DNA from: an uncultured Stenotrophomonas sp.
GTDB taxonomy: Bacteria; Pseudomonadota; Gammaproteobacteria; Xanthomonadales; Xanthomonadaceae
Assembly (NCBI GenBank): GCA_946223375.1
Contig: CAMICU010000019.1
Span: 1 to 32,161 of the forward strand
Direction of reading: 5' to 3'
DNA: 32,161 nt
Under the pieces are notes generated by a model. The model searched no databases, was not told the origin of the DNA, and saw nothing but the letters and a program-made list of their open reading frames with translations. Shown one piece after another: positions 15,221 through 23,601 of this stretch. Positions within the stretch are counted from its first letter, which is position 1. The number at the start of each line of letters is the position of its first letter. Made by a program: the position numbers and the translations under genes.

Positions 15221-15248
15221 GAATGAAAACAATGCATTTGTGTCATTC
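15221..15248. promoter_or_regulatory. 28-bp dyad, candidate LysR operator
   Basis: GAATGA (15221-15226) and TCATTC (15243-15248) are exact complements, centred on the palindrome AATGCATT (15231-15238). Six of the eight bases between core and arms do not pair. It lies in the 86-base gap between the divergent LysR and MFS genes and is unusually AT-rich for the window. A further 7-bp hairpin (GGGGAAC 15255-15261 with GTTCCCC 15275-15281) sits immediately before the MFS start. Confidence 0.55.
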
Positions 15249-15283
15249 ATGGCCGGGGAACAGACTGGCGCCCGGTTCCCCCG

Positions 15284-16483
15284 ATGCCCACCCCAATGTC
15301 CGCTCCTACCTCCCCTGCCCACCCGCTGAGCCAGTCGCGGGTACTCCTGCTGGCCGTCGCCACCGGCCTGATCGTGGCCAGCAACTACTACGCCCAACCG
15401 CTGCTGCAGCTGCTGGCCGGCGTGTTCAACGTCAGTGCCGGCCAGGCCGGCTGGGTGGTGACCGTGGCGCAGCTGTCCTATGCCACCGGCCTGTTGCTGA
15501 TCGTGCCGCTCGGCGACCGGCTGGAGCGGCGTGGCCTGATCGTCGGCCTGTTCGTGCTGGCGGCGGTGGGGCTGGCGATCAGCGCCACCGCCAGCGGCCT
15601 GCCGCAGCTGCTGGTCGGCACCGCGTTGAGCGGCCTGAGCGCGGTGGCCGCGCAGGTGATCATTCCGCATGCCGCGACCCTGGCCGCACCGGAGCACCGC
15701 GGCCGCGTGGTCGGCACGATCATGGCCGGCCTGCTGCTGGGCATCCTGCTGGCACGGACCGCCTCCGGCGTGCTGGCCGGGCTCGGTTCCTGGCACACCA
15801 TCTATTCGGTGGCCTGCGTCGCCCTGCTGCTGCTCGCGGTGGCGCTGTACCGGCTGCTGCCGGCGCACACGCCAAGCGCGGCGCTGTCCTATCCGCGGCT
15901 GATCGGGTCGGTGCTGGCGCTGCTGCGTGACGAGCCGCTGCTGCGCCAGCGCTCGCTGCTGGGCGGGTTGCTGTTCGCCGGCTTCAGCGTGTTCTGGACG
16001 CCGCTGGCGTTCCTGCTGTCCGGCCCGGCCTATGGCTACTCGATCGCCACCATCGGCCTGTTCGGCCTGGTCGGCGCGGCCGGCGCGCTGGCGGCCAGCC
16101 GTGCCGGCCGGCTCAGCGACCGTGGCCTGGGCCACTGGGTCGCCGGCGGCGGCCTGGCGATGCTGCTGCTGTCCTGGCTGCTGCTGGTGTTCGCACCGGT
16201 GTCGCTGCTGGCGCTGGTGCTCGGCGTGCTGCTGCTGGATGTGGCGGTGCAGGCGGTGCACATCAACAACCAGAGCGTGATCTACCAGCTCGACGAAGGC
16301 GCCCGCAGCCGCATCACCTCGGCCTACATGACCTGCTACTTCATCGGCGGCGCCAGCGGCTCGGCATTGGGCACAGCGGCGTGGACGCAGTACGGCTGGA
16401 ATGGCGTCTGCGCGCTGGGCGCGGTGCTGGCGGCGACCGGGCTGCTGGTGTTCTTCGTACCGGTGAAGGCGGCGCGCGCGTGA
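15284..16483 (+). CDS. MFS transporter (drug/metabolite exporter type)
   Basis: A 399-aa, 12-helix major facilitator. The N-terminal part ASNYYAQPLLQLLAG (about 33-47) and GDRLERRGL in loop 2-3 fit the family of proton-driven exporters of sugars or drugs. The substrate is not readable. Two in-frame starts exist, ATG 15284 and ATG 15296. Neither has a clear ribosome site, and a hairpin just upstream may matter. It is divergent from the LysR gene. Confidence 0.87.
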   Translation: MPTPMSAPTSPAHPLSQSRVLLLAVATGLIVASNYYAQPLLQLLAGVFNVSAGQAGWVVTVAQLSYATGLLLIVPLGDRLERRGLIVGLFVLAAVGLAISATASGLPQLLVGTALSGLSAVAAQVIIPHAATLAAPEHRGRVVGTIMAGLLLGILLARTASGVLAGLGSWHTIYSVACVALLLLAVALYRLLPAHTPSAALSYPRLIGSVLALLRDEPLLRQRSLLGGLLFAGFSVFWTPLAFLLSGPAYGYSIATIGLFGLVGAAGALAASRAGRLSDRGLGHWVAGGGLAMLLLSWLLLVFAPVSLLALVLGVLLLDVAVQAVHINNQSVIYQLDEGARSRITSAYMTCYFIGGASGSALGTAAWTQYGWNGVCALGAVLAATGLLVFFVPVKAARA

Positions 16484-16491
16484 TCGATGCG

Positions 16492-16526
16492 CCTGCCGGC
16501 GCCGCGTCGGGGCCGGCGCGGGCAGG
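16492..16526. other. GC-rich hairpin between convergent MFS and YccS genes
   Basis: Arms 16492-16504 and 16514-16526 form a 13-bp stem with one mismatch and a 9-base loop. There is no T tract on either side, so it is not a classical terminator. The rest of the 143-base gap shows nothing recognisable. Confidence 0.3.
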
Positions 16527-16626
16527 GGTGTCGTTGCAGGCGCTCCTGCTGCGGTGGTTCTGTCCGCGGCGCCGCTGACGCGTTCGCGGAGGCCGCTTCC
16601 CGCACGACGCAGCGGCGGTTGCGCGG

Positions 16627-18816
16627 CTAGGTCGCCGCTGCGGCCGTGGCCGGATGCGGCAGCTGGATCGCTTCGGCGGCGGTGCTGCGCAGCTTCGGCA
16701 GCAGCCGCAGCATCAACGCCAGCTGGGTGCGGACCAGCCGGGCCTTCTCGTCGATATCGTCGGGAACCTGCTCCAGCGCGTCGGCCAGGGCGATCTCCTC
16801 TTCCTGCGGTGGCGCCGCCTCGCGCCGGGCCAGCGCGTCGGCCAGTTCGGCCAGCGAACGCTGCAGCTGCTGCTGGCCGGTGCCGATCAACGGGTCCTGC
16901 TCGACCTGCGCCGCGCGCGCGCGGTGCGCCCCCAGCGCGGACAGATAGCCGAGCAGGGTGTTGGACAGCGCCAGGAAGCGGAAGCCGCCGTCGAGGTTGC
17001 CGCGGGCGTAGCCGGGCTCGCGCAGCATGTTGGACAGCGCCACCGACAGGGCGACGTCGGCGTTGTGCATGTCGCGGCGGGCGATGCGGTAGGGCAGATC
17101 GTCGCGCATGCCGCTGCGGTACTGGCCGAGTACCTCGTCCAGGTAGGCGGTGCTGGTGGCGACCACCTGCGCCATCACCCGGTGCAGGCGCCGGCCCTGC
17201 CAGTCGGGCAGGATCAGCAGCGAGGCGATGGCGGCGATCGCGCAGCCGATCAGGGTGTCGAGCAGGCGCGGCCAGATCAGCACGAAGCCATCGCCGAGCA
17301 GGTTGAAGCACAGCAGCGCCATCACCGTGATCGCCGCGGTGGCGAGCAGGTAGCGGTCGGTGCGGCTGAAGAAGAACACCAGCGCCGCGGCCAGTGCCAG
17401 CAGCAGCTGCAGTTCGGTGCCGGGGAACAGCTGCATCAGCGCCCAGGTCACGCCCAGGCCGACCAGGGTGCCGGCGATGCGCTCCACCAGCCGCCGCCGG
17501 GTCGCGCCGAAATGCGGGCGGCAGACGAACAGGATGGTCAGCAGGATCCAGTAGCCGTTCTCCGGATGCACCAGCTTCAGCACCGCGTAGCCGGCGATCA
17601 GCGCCAGGGCGATGCGCACGCCGTGGCGGAACAGCAGCGAGCCGGGGGTCAGCGCCTGGCGCAGCCGCGTGCCCATCTCGCGCAGGGTGTGCGGGGAGGA
17701 GTCACGCAGGCGGGTGTCGATGCCCTCCAGCGGGGTGTCGGCCAGGGACGCCTCGGAGAGCTGCCGTTCGATGCTGGTCAGGTTGTGCGCCAGCAGCTGC
17801 AGCGAGCCGAGCAGGCGTGTCCACTGCGGGCGCTGCTGCTCGCGCAGGTACTGCAGCGATTCGGTCAGGTCCTGCCCGGCCTGGCGCGCCTGTTCGCCGT
17901 AGCCGAACGGCTGGCGCAGGCGGATGGCCTGGCCCAGCGCCTGGCAGGCCTTGCCCTGCAGTGACAGCAGCCGGCGGCAGCGGTAGAGCACGTCGCTGTG
18001 GAAGAAGGTGTCGGCCAGCGCTTCGTAGGGGTAGTGCGAGGAACTGGCGCGTTCGTGGAAATCCTGCGCCATGTAGTACAGGCGGAAGTACAGGCCGGAC
18101 TGCACGCCGGGCCGGCCGGAGCGGCCGAAGCGGCTGAGGATGGCGGTCTTGGCGGTATTCAGTGCCTCCACCACGCGCACGTTCTGCTCGGCCAGCGCCA
18201 GCCGCCGTGCTTCCAGGTCGCCGTGCCGCACCGGCTCGAACAGGTCGGCCTTGAGCTGCAGGTAGCGGCCCAGCTCGAAGAACAGCCGGGCCAGCCGTTC
18301 GCGCACCGGGCGGTTGGCGAACATCGCCGTCCACAGGATCGACAGCGCGCCGTACCAGGCCGCGCCGGCCAGCAGGTTGCCGACCTCGTGCCAGGCCATG
18401 CTCGGCGATTTCAGCTGGTCCATCGCGATCATCGCGTAGATCGCCAGCGTCACCGTGGCCTGGCCGATCGAGGCATAGCGCTCGCCCAGCGCGCCGAGCA
18501 GGGTCAGCCCGAACGCGGTCAGCGCCAGCGCGCTGATGAACGGCAGCGGATGCGGGAACAGCCATACCACCGAGGCGGCGGCCAGTGCGAAGCACAGCAG
18601 CGACAGCAGCACCGACTTGGTCCGCCCCCACCAGTTGTCGTCGGTCTCGGCGATGGCGCTGGCGATGATGCCCAGGAACAGGCCGGGGATCGCGCCGATG
18701 CGGTCGTAGTACCAGCCATAGGCCAGCACGGCGGTGAGCGCGATGAACACCCGCAGTCCGTAGCTGGCTTTTTCGTGGGCCCAGAGGCGGCCCAGGTGGC
18801 GTTCGAGGCGGGGCAT
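16627..18816 (-). CDS. YccS/YhfK-type FUSC inner-membrane protein
   Basis: A 729-aa member of the YccS/FUSC family, related to aromatic-acid efflux proteins such as AaeB. An N-terminal block of about six membrane helices (about 15-170) is followed by a long cytosolic helical region (about 175-400). A second helix block (about 405-530) contains the FUSC-type PENGYWILLTILFVCRPHFG at about 425-445, and a cytosolic C-terminus follows. Transport substrates are unknown. ATG 18816 gives the family N-terminus MPRLERHLG. A TTG seven codons upstream is possible. The open frame continues much further upstream into the LysR gene but is not coding there. No strong ribosome site is seen. Confidence 0.85.
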   Translation of the reverse strand: MPRLERHLGRLWAHEKASYGLRVFIALTAVLAYGWYYDRIGAIPGLFLGIIASAIAETDDNWWGRTKSVLLSLLCFALAAASVVWLFPHPLPFISALALTAFGLTLLGALGERYASIGQATVTLAIYAMIAMDQLKSPSMAWHEVGNLLAGAAWYGALSILWTAMFANRPVRERLARLFFELGRYLQLKADLFEPVRHGDLEARRLALAEQNVRVVEALNTAKTAILSRFGRSGRPGVQSGLYFRLYYMAQDFHERASSSHYPYEALADTFFHSDVLYRCRRLLSLQGKACQALGQAIRLRQPFGYGEQARQAGQDLTESLQYLREQQRPQWTRLLGSLQLLAHNLTSIERQLSEASLADTPLEGIDTRLRDSSPHTLREMGTRLRQALTPGSLLFRHGVRIALALIAGYAVLKLVHPENGYWILLTILFVCRPHFGATRRRLVERIAGTLVGLGVTWALMQLFPGTELQLLLALAAALVFFFSRTDRYLLATAAITVMALLCFNLLGDGFVLIWPRLLDTLIGCAIAAIASLLILPDWQGRRLHRVMAQVVATSTAYLDEVLGQYRSGMRDDLPYRIARRDMHNADVALSVALSNMLREPGYARGNLDGGFRFLALSNTLLGYLSALGAHRARAAQVEQDPLIGTGQQQLQRSLAELADALARREAAPPQEEEIALADALEQVPDDIDEKARLVRTQLALMLRLLPKLRSTAAEAIQLPHPATAAAAT

Positions 18817-18898
18817 GCCGATGGCGGGGTCTTTCAATGGGAGACCAGCTTGCGGTGCGCGTGTTGCACAGGCAAGCGTGGAGTGAAGATGGCCAGGG

Positions 18899-19822
18899 TC
18901 AGCGCAGCGCGGCCGCGTTGGCCGCGCGCATGAAGTCGATGAACACCCGCAGCTTCGGTGCCAGCTGGTCGCGCGAGGGGTAGTACAGGTGGAAGCCGGC
19001 GAACGGCAGCTGCCAGTCGTCGAGCACCCGTTGCAGCCGCCCGGCCTCCAGCTCGGCCCGCGCGGTGTGCTCGAACACCTGCTGCAGGCCGCAGCCGGCC
19101 AGTGCCGCCTGCAGGCCGAGATGGCTGTCGTTGAGCAGCAGTGGGCCATCCACTTCGACATGGAAATCGTGACCGTCGCGGCTGAACTCCCACGGCATGA
19201 TCCGGCCATCGCTGTTGCGGTGACGGATGCAGGCATGGGCGACCAGGGCTTCCGGGCGTTCGGGCACGCCGTGCCGGCGCAGGTAGTCGGGCGCGGCCAC
19301 CACCACCTGGCGCAGCATCGGCCCCAGCGGCACCGCGATCATGCCCGCCGCCAGGGATTCGCCCAGGCGGATGCCGGCATCGAAACCCCCGGCGACCACG
19401 TCCACCAGCGCCGGCTGGATCGACAGCTCCACGCTGACCTGCGGATGGCGTGCGTGGAAGGCTGGCAGGAACGGCAGCAGCAGGTGTTCGGCGGCAAAGC
19501 GCGGCGTGGTGATGCGCAGCTGGCCGGCGGCCACGTCGCGGCTTTCCTCCACCGCCTGCAATGCGTTGCCGATGCGGGCCAATGCCGGCACGGTGTCCTG
19601 CAGCAGGCGCTGGCCCGGTTCGGTCAGGCCGACGGTGCGGGTGGTCCGCTGCAGCAGCCGGGTACCGAGCCGGCGTTCCAGGTTGCGGATGGTCTGCGAC
19701 AGGGACGAGGGCGAGACGCCCAGCTCCAGGGCCGCCTGGCGGAAGCTGGCCAACCGTGCCACGCAGGCGAAGGCGGCCAGCGCGGGCAGCAGGGCGGGTT
19801 CGATTGTGCGGTCTGGCTTCAT
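18899..19822 (-). CDS. LysR-family transcriptional regulator
   Basis: A 307-aa LysR protein of the common CrgA/DsdC-like branch. The HTH is at about 12-65 (FRQAALELGVSPSSLSQTIRNLERRLGTRLL), and the effector domain at about 95-300 opens with GQLRITTP. It is divergent from an aldo/keto reductase gene 77 bases away, with a GAT-N11-ATC dyad between them. This regulator/reductase pairing is frequent, so the reductase is the probable target. The YccS gene follows it on the same strand after 82 bases. Confidence 0.92.
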   Translation of the reverse strand: MKPDRTIEPALLPALAAFACVARLASFRQAALELGVSPSSLSQTIRNLERRLGTRLLQRTTRTVGLTEPGQRLLQDTVPALARIGNALQAVEESRDVAAGQLRITTPRFAAEHLLLPFLPAFHARHPQVSVELSIQPALVDVVAGGFDAGIRLGESLAAGMIAVPLGPMLRQVVVAAPDYLRRHGVPERPEALVAHACIRHRNSDGRIMPWEFSRDGHDFHVEVDGPLLLNDSHLGLQAALAGCGLQQVFEHTARAELEAGRLQRVLDDWQLPFAGFHLYYPSRDQLAPKLRVFIDFMRAANAAALR

Positions 19823-19832
19823 GGTCAGTCCC

Positions 19833-19873
19833 GATTATGCGGGTTTATCCGTGTCCCGGCGCCGGCCTACAGT
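19833..19873 (+). promoter_or_regulatory. LysR-type operator (T-N11-A) and -10 box before the aldo/keto reductase
   Basis: GAT-N11-ATC at 19833-19849 fits the T-N11-A LysR motif. TACAGT at 19868-19873 is a -10-like hexamer. TTATCC (19845-19850), partly inside the dyad, sits 17 bases before it as a weak -35, as expected for an activator-dependent promoter. Confidence 0.48.
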
Positions 19874-19899
19874 GGCCTCCCCCTTGGATTGATGGATGC

Positions 19900-20901
19900 A
19901 TGGCGATGCAGACCCGGATGTTGGGCCGCGATGGCCCGGTTGTTTCCGCCCTTGGCCTTGGCTGCATGGGCATGAGTGCGTTCTATGGCGGCCGTGGCGA
20001 CGATGCGGCATCGATCACGGTGATCCACCGCGCGCTGGAGCGCGGCGTGACCCTGCTCGATACCGCCGACATGTACGGCCCGCACACCAACGAAGTGCTG
20101 GTCGGGCGCGCGATCGCCGACCGCCGCGAGCAGGTGTTCCTGGCCACCAAGTTTGGCGTGCGCCTGGATGCCTACGACCCGCAGGCGCGGGGTGTGGATG
20201 GTCGCCCGGCGTATGTGCAGGCCGCCTGCGAGGCCAGCCTGCAGCGCCTGGGCGTGGATCATATCGACCTGTACTACCAGCATCGGGTCGACCCCACTGT
20301 GCCGATCGAGGACACGGTCGGGGCGATGGCGCGGCTGGTCGAGCAGGGCAAGGTGCGCTATCTCGGCCTGTCCGAAGCGGCGCCGGAGACGATCCGGCGC
20401 GCGCATGCGGTGCATCCGATCACCGCGCTGCAGACCGAGTACTCGCTGTGGTCGCGCGAGCCGGAACAGAACGGCGTGCTGGCCACGGTGCGCGAGCTGG
20501 GCATTGGCTTCGTGCCGTACTCGCCGCTGGGGCGTGGCTTCCTGACCGGTGCGATCCGCAGCCCGGCCGACTTCGAGGACGGCGACTACCGACGCAACTC
20601 ACCGCGTTTCCAGGGCGAGAACTTCGCGCGCAACCTGGCACTGGTGGAGCAGGTCAACGCGCTCGCGGCGGCCAAGGGCATCAGCCCCGGGCAGCTGGCC
20701 CTGGCCTGGGTACTGGCGCAGGGCGATGACCTGGTGCCGATCCCGGGCACCAAGCGTCTGCCCTACCTGGAGGAGAACCTGGGCGCACTGGACGTGGTGC
20801 TGGATGCCAAGGACCTGGCACGGATCGATGCGGTGTTCCCGGTGGACGTGGCCGCCGGCGCCCGCTACCCGGCTGCGAGCATCGGCAGCGTGCATCGCTG
20901 A
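19900..20901 (+). CDS. aldo/keto reductase
   Basis: A 333-aa NADPH-dependent reductase with the TIM-barrel catalytic tetrad D54, Y59, K84, H128 (LLDTADMYG, TKFG, YYQHR) and the cofactor segment near IPGTK at about 283-287. It resembles the AKR13-type (YakC/auxin-induced-like) group, though the substrate is unknown. The ATG GCG ATG start offers 19900 or 19906. It is divergent from the LysR gene and probably controlled by it. A convergent terminator shared with purD follows. Confidence 0.93.
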   Translation: MAMQTRMLGRDGPVVSALGLGCMGMSAFYGGRGDDAASITVIHRALERGVTLLDTADMYGPHTNEVLVGRAIADRREQVFLATKFGVRLDAYDPQARGVDGRPAYVQAACEASLQRLGVDHIDLYYQHRVDPTVPIEDTVGAMARLVEQGKVRYLGLSEAAPETIRRAHAVHPITALQTEYSLWSREPEQNGVLATVRELGIGFVPYSPLGRGFLTGAIRSPADFEDGDYRRNSPRFQGENFARNLALVEQVNALAAAKGISPGQLALAWVLAQGDDLVPIPGTKRLPYLEENLGALDVVLDAKDLARIDAVFPVDVAAGARYPAASIGSVHR

Positions 20902-20992
20902 GGGGGAGCGCGGGCTGGGAGGTAGGCAGCTCTGCGTTGTGTGCTTCTCGCCCGGGCGCGATGTTTCAGCTCGCCGGCAAATGGATGCAACC

Positions 20993-21020
20993 AAAAAGGG
21001 CGGCCTCAGGGCCGCCCTTT
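20993..21020. terminator. bidirectional terminator between aldo/keto reductase and purD
   Basis: AAAAGGGCGGCC (20993-21004) and GGCCGCCCTTTT (21009-21020) form a perfect 12-bp stem with a TCAG loop and T tracts on both strands. It serves both convergent genes. The rest of the 142-base gap holds nothing else clear. Confidence 0.88.
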
Positions 21021-21043
21021 TCATCTTCCGTCACACCGATGAC

Positions 21044-22330
21044 TTACTGCTGCTCACGCGCGATCGCGCGCCAGCCGATGTCGTTGCGGTGGAACTCGTT
21101 GGCCCAGTGGATCTTCGCAACGCCGGCGTAGGCGTGCTGCTGCGCGTCGGAGACGCTGTCGCCCAGCGCGGCCACGCACAGTACGCGGCCACCGGCGCTG
21201 ACCACGTTGCCGTCGGCATCCAGCGCGGTGCCGGCATGGAACACCTTGGCACTGCCCGGCACGTCCGCCAGGCCGCTGATGACATCGCCGGTGATCGGCG
21301 TTTCCGGATAGGGTTTGGCCGCCAGCACCACGCCCAGCGACGGGCGCGGATCCCACTGCGCATCCACGCCGGCCAGCGCGCCGTCGATGGCGGCTTCGAC
21401 CAGGTCGACCAGGTCCGACTGCAGGCGCAGCATCACCGGCTGGGTTTCCGGGTCGCCGAAGCGCACGTTGAATTCGATGACCTTCGGCGCACCGCTTTCA
21501 TCGATCATCAGCCCGGCGTACAGGAAGCCGGTGAACGGCACGCCATCGGCGATCATGCCGGCCACGGTCGGCTCGACCACGTCGCGCATCACCCGTGCAT
21601 GCACCTCCGGCGTGACCACCGGGGCCGGCGAATAGGCGCCCATGCCGCCGGTATTCGGACCGGTGTCGCCATCGCCCACGCGCTTGTGGTCCTGGCTGGT
21701 GGCCATCGGCAGCGCGACGCGGCCATCGACCATCGAGATGAAGCTGGCTTCCTCGCCTTCGAGGAATTCCTCGATCACCACGCGCGCGCCGGCATCACCG
21801 AAGGCATTGCCACTGAGCATGTCGCGCACCGCGGCCTCGGCCTCGTCCAGCGTCATCGCCACGATCACGCCCTTGCCGGCGGCCAGGCCATCGGCCTTGA
21901 TGACGATCGGCGCGCCCTTCTCGTGCAGATAGGCCAATGCCGCATCGACGTCGGTGTGCACGGCGTAGAACGCGGTGGGGATGCCATGGCGGGCCAGGAA
22001 ATCCTTGGCGAACGCCTTGCTGCCTTCCAGCTGCGCGGCGGCGGCGGTCGGCCCGAAGATGCGCAGGCCGGCGGCGCGGAAGGTGTCGACCACGCCGGCC
22101 ACCAGCGGCACTTCCGGGCCGACCACGGTCAGGCCGACCGCCTCGTCCTGGGCCAGCTTGAGCAGCCCAGCGATGTCGGTGACCTTGACCGCGACGTTGC
22201 GGCACTTGCCCTCGGTGGCGGTACCGGCGTTGCCCGGGGCGACGATCACTTCGCTCACGCGCGCGGACTGGGCCAGCTTCCAGGCCAGGGCATGTTCACG
22301 GCCACCGGAGCCGATGACGAGGATTTTCAT
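21044..22330 (-). CDS. purD: phosphoribosylamine-glycine ligase PurD (GAR synthetase)
   Basis: PurD joins phosphoribosylamine and glycine with ATP, the second step of de novo purine synthesis. The 428-aa length equals the family norm. It begins MKILVIGSGGREHALAWKLA and has an ATP-grasp fold with EEFLEGEEASFI, GGMGAYSPAPV and EFNVRFGDPETQ motifs. ATG 22330 follows AGGAA. An earlier start at 22366 is not family-like. It is the last gene of the run purH, lipoprotein, lipoprotein, purD, 22 bases after the second lipoprotein. Confidence 0.97.
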   Translation of the reverse strand: MKILVIGSGGREHALAWKLAQSARVSEVIVAPGNAGTATEGKCRNVAVKVTDIAGLLKLAQDEAVGLTVVGPEVPLVAGVVDTFRAAGLRIFGPTAAAAQLEGSKAFAKDFLARHGIPTAFYAVHTDVDAALAYLHEKGAPIVIKADGLAAGKGVIVAMTLDEAEAAVRDMLSGNAFGDAGARVVIEEFLEGEEASFISMVDGRVALPMATSQDHKRVGDGDTGPNTGGMGAYSPAPVVTPEVHARVMRDVVEPTVAGMIADGVPFTGFLYAGLMIDESGAPKVIEFNVRFGDPETQPVMLRLQSDLVDLVEAAIDGALAGVDAQWDPRPSLGVVLAAKPYPETPITGDVISGLADVPGSAKVFHAGTALDADGNVVSAGGRVLCVAALGDSVSDAQQHAYAGVAKIHWANEFHRNDIGWRAIAREQQ

Positions 22331-22352
22331 GGAATCAGTTCCTGTGGGGCGA

Positions 22353-22763
22353 TCAGTTGGAAACACAGTGCGAGGCCTTCAGCGTGACCTCGAAGAACAA
22401 TGCGCCGTTGGCATCGACGAAGCGCCGGCGTACCTCGCCGCCAGCCTGGTAGACCGGCAGCAGCGCCGGGTCCGTGCATAGTTCGATGATGGCGTTGTCC
22501 TCGTCCTGGCGCAGCGCGTTGAACAGCTCCGGCTTGGCCTTGGCCATGTCCACGTTCGCATCGGCGAAGCGGATCACCTGCACCAGCGCGTCGCCGTGGC
22601 GGTGCACCGATTCGATGACCAGGCCATCGCGGTAGGGCAGCGGCAGCCGCTTGCCCATGGTCGCCACCGCCTGGCGCTGCGCGTCGGTCAGCGCGCCGTT
22701 GCCACAACTGGCCAGCAGCACGCTGCCGGCGGCGAGGAGGAGCAGGTGGGGGAGCAGGCGCAT
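22353..22763 (-). CDS. small lipoprotein of unknown function
   Basis: A 136-aa predicted lipoprotein with a signal peptide of about 19 residues ending in the lipobox LASC, C20 being the modification site. The mature part has LPYRDGLVIESVHRHGDALVQ (about 42-62), two further cysteines that could pair (about residues 96 and 133), and an acidic middle. The family is not recognised. Its ATG overlaps the stop of the upstream lipoprotein gene by one base, so it is coupled to it. It sits inside the purine operon between purH and purD. Confidence 0.78.
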   Translation of the reverse strand: MRLLPHLLLLAAGSVLLASCGNGALTDAQRQAVATMGKRLPLPYRDGLVIESVHRHGDALVQVIRFADANVDMAKAKPELFNALRQDEDNAIIELCTDPALLPVYQAGGEVRRRFVDANGALFFEVTLKASHCVSN

Positions 22764-23590
22764 CAGTCACAGCCCTCGAGTTGCAGTTCGGTGGGGATCT
22801 GGTAGCGCGACTGCGCCGGGTCGTAATGGATGACGTGGGCGGTGTTGACGCGCCCCTTGCAGCCGGTACCGGTCTGCTGCACGCGCAGCGGCCAGTACGG
22901 CAGCGTGGCCTGGCTGTCGTCCGCGCGCACGTCCAGGTTCAGGTCCAGCCTGCCGTGCACGCAGCGGCCGGCGTCGTTGCAGTCGATCGCGTTGTGGTCG
23001 TCCAGGTGGACGCGCAGCCAGCCGGCATCGGCGACCTTGTCGCCGCCGTCGTACAGCAGCCACGAGCGGTCACGCATCTTCGCGCCGATCACCACCAGCT
23101 CGTCGTCGATCTGGTAGGCCCAGGCGCGTGCACCTACCTGCAGCAGGCTGACCGCACCGGGCTTTCCGCCCACGCCGCTGGCGCGGCCGGGCTGTTCGGC
23201 GGCAACCTGCATCGTGCCGTCGGCGGCTTCGCGCAGCACGATGAAATCGGTGGTGCCCAGTTCGATCGAGGTGGCGTCGTCGTAGCTGGTGCAGACCGCC
23301 AGCATGCGATAGCGGTCCTGGCCGATGACCACGCCGTGGTCGGCGCACAGTTCGCGGTGGATCGGGCGCACGTGATCCATGTTCGGATCATCCAGCTGCT
23401 GCGCCCATGCCCCTTGCAGCTGCGCGGCGGCGCCATAGCGCTCCTGCAGCAGTGCCCGCACCGCGTCGTCGTGACGCGGCGCCGGCGGCTTCGCCTCGGC
23501 CTGGGCGGCCGGCGAAGTACCCTGCTGGCACGCGGCCAGCAGGGCCACGGCGACCAGGGAAACCAAGCGTGGAAACATCCCCGTCGCCAT
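22763..23590 (-). CDS. lipoprotein of unknown function
   Basis: A 275-aa predicted lipoprotein. The signal peptide ends in the lipobox LAAC with C21. The mature protein has an Ala/Pro-rich linker (about 24-40), then a mixed domain with several Cys (ELCADHGVVIG, LAVCTSYDD, IDCNDAGRCVHG, GTGCKGRVN, LEGCD) that suggest disulfides in the periplasm. No enzyme motif is seen. It starts 11 bases after purH, with a weak GAGCAG site. A second ATG at 23578 is possible. The coupled partner lipoprotein follows. Confidence 0.75.
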   Translation of the reverse strand: MATGMFPRLVSLVAVALLAACQQGTSPAAQAEAKPPAPRHDDAVRALLQERYGAAAQLQGAWAQQLDDPNMDHVRPIHRELCADHGVVIGQDRYRMLAVCTSYDDATSIELGTTDFIVLREAADGTMQVAAEQPGRASGVGGKPGAVSLLQVGARAWAYQIDDELVVIGAKMRDRSWLLYDGGDKVADAGWLRVHLDDHNAIDCNDAGRCVHGRLDLNLDVRADDSQATLPYWPLRVQQTGTGCKGRVNTAHVIHYDPAQSRYQIPTELQLEGCD

Positions 23591-23601
23591 CGTCGCGCTG
23601 C

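Noticed and set aside
16492..16526. GC-rich hairpin as an intrinsic terminator for MFS and YccS genes
   Set aside because: There is no T tract on either side and there is a mismatch in the stem, so it is kept only as an unexplained hairpin.
14984..17311. 775-codon minus-strand frame spanning LysR, MFS and YccS genes
   Set aside because: It crosses several genes with clear domains on other frames and is Arg/Gln-rich, so it is a shadow frame.
18817..19236. N-terminal extension of the YccS frame into the LysR gene
   Set aside because: It overlaps a good LysR gene in another frame, and the extra residues have no family match. ATG 18816 gives the usual N-terminus.
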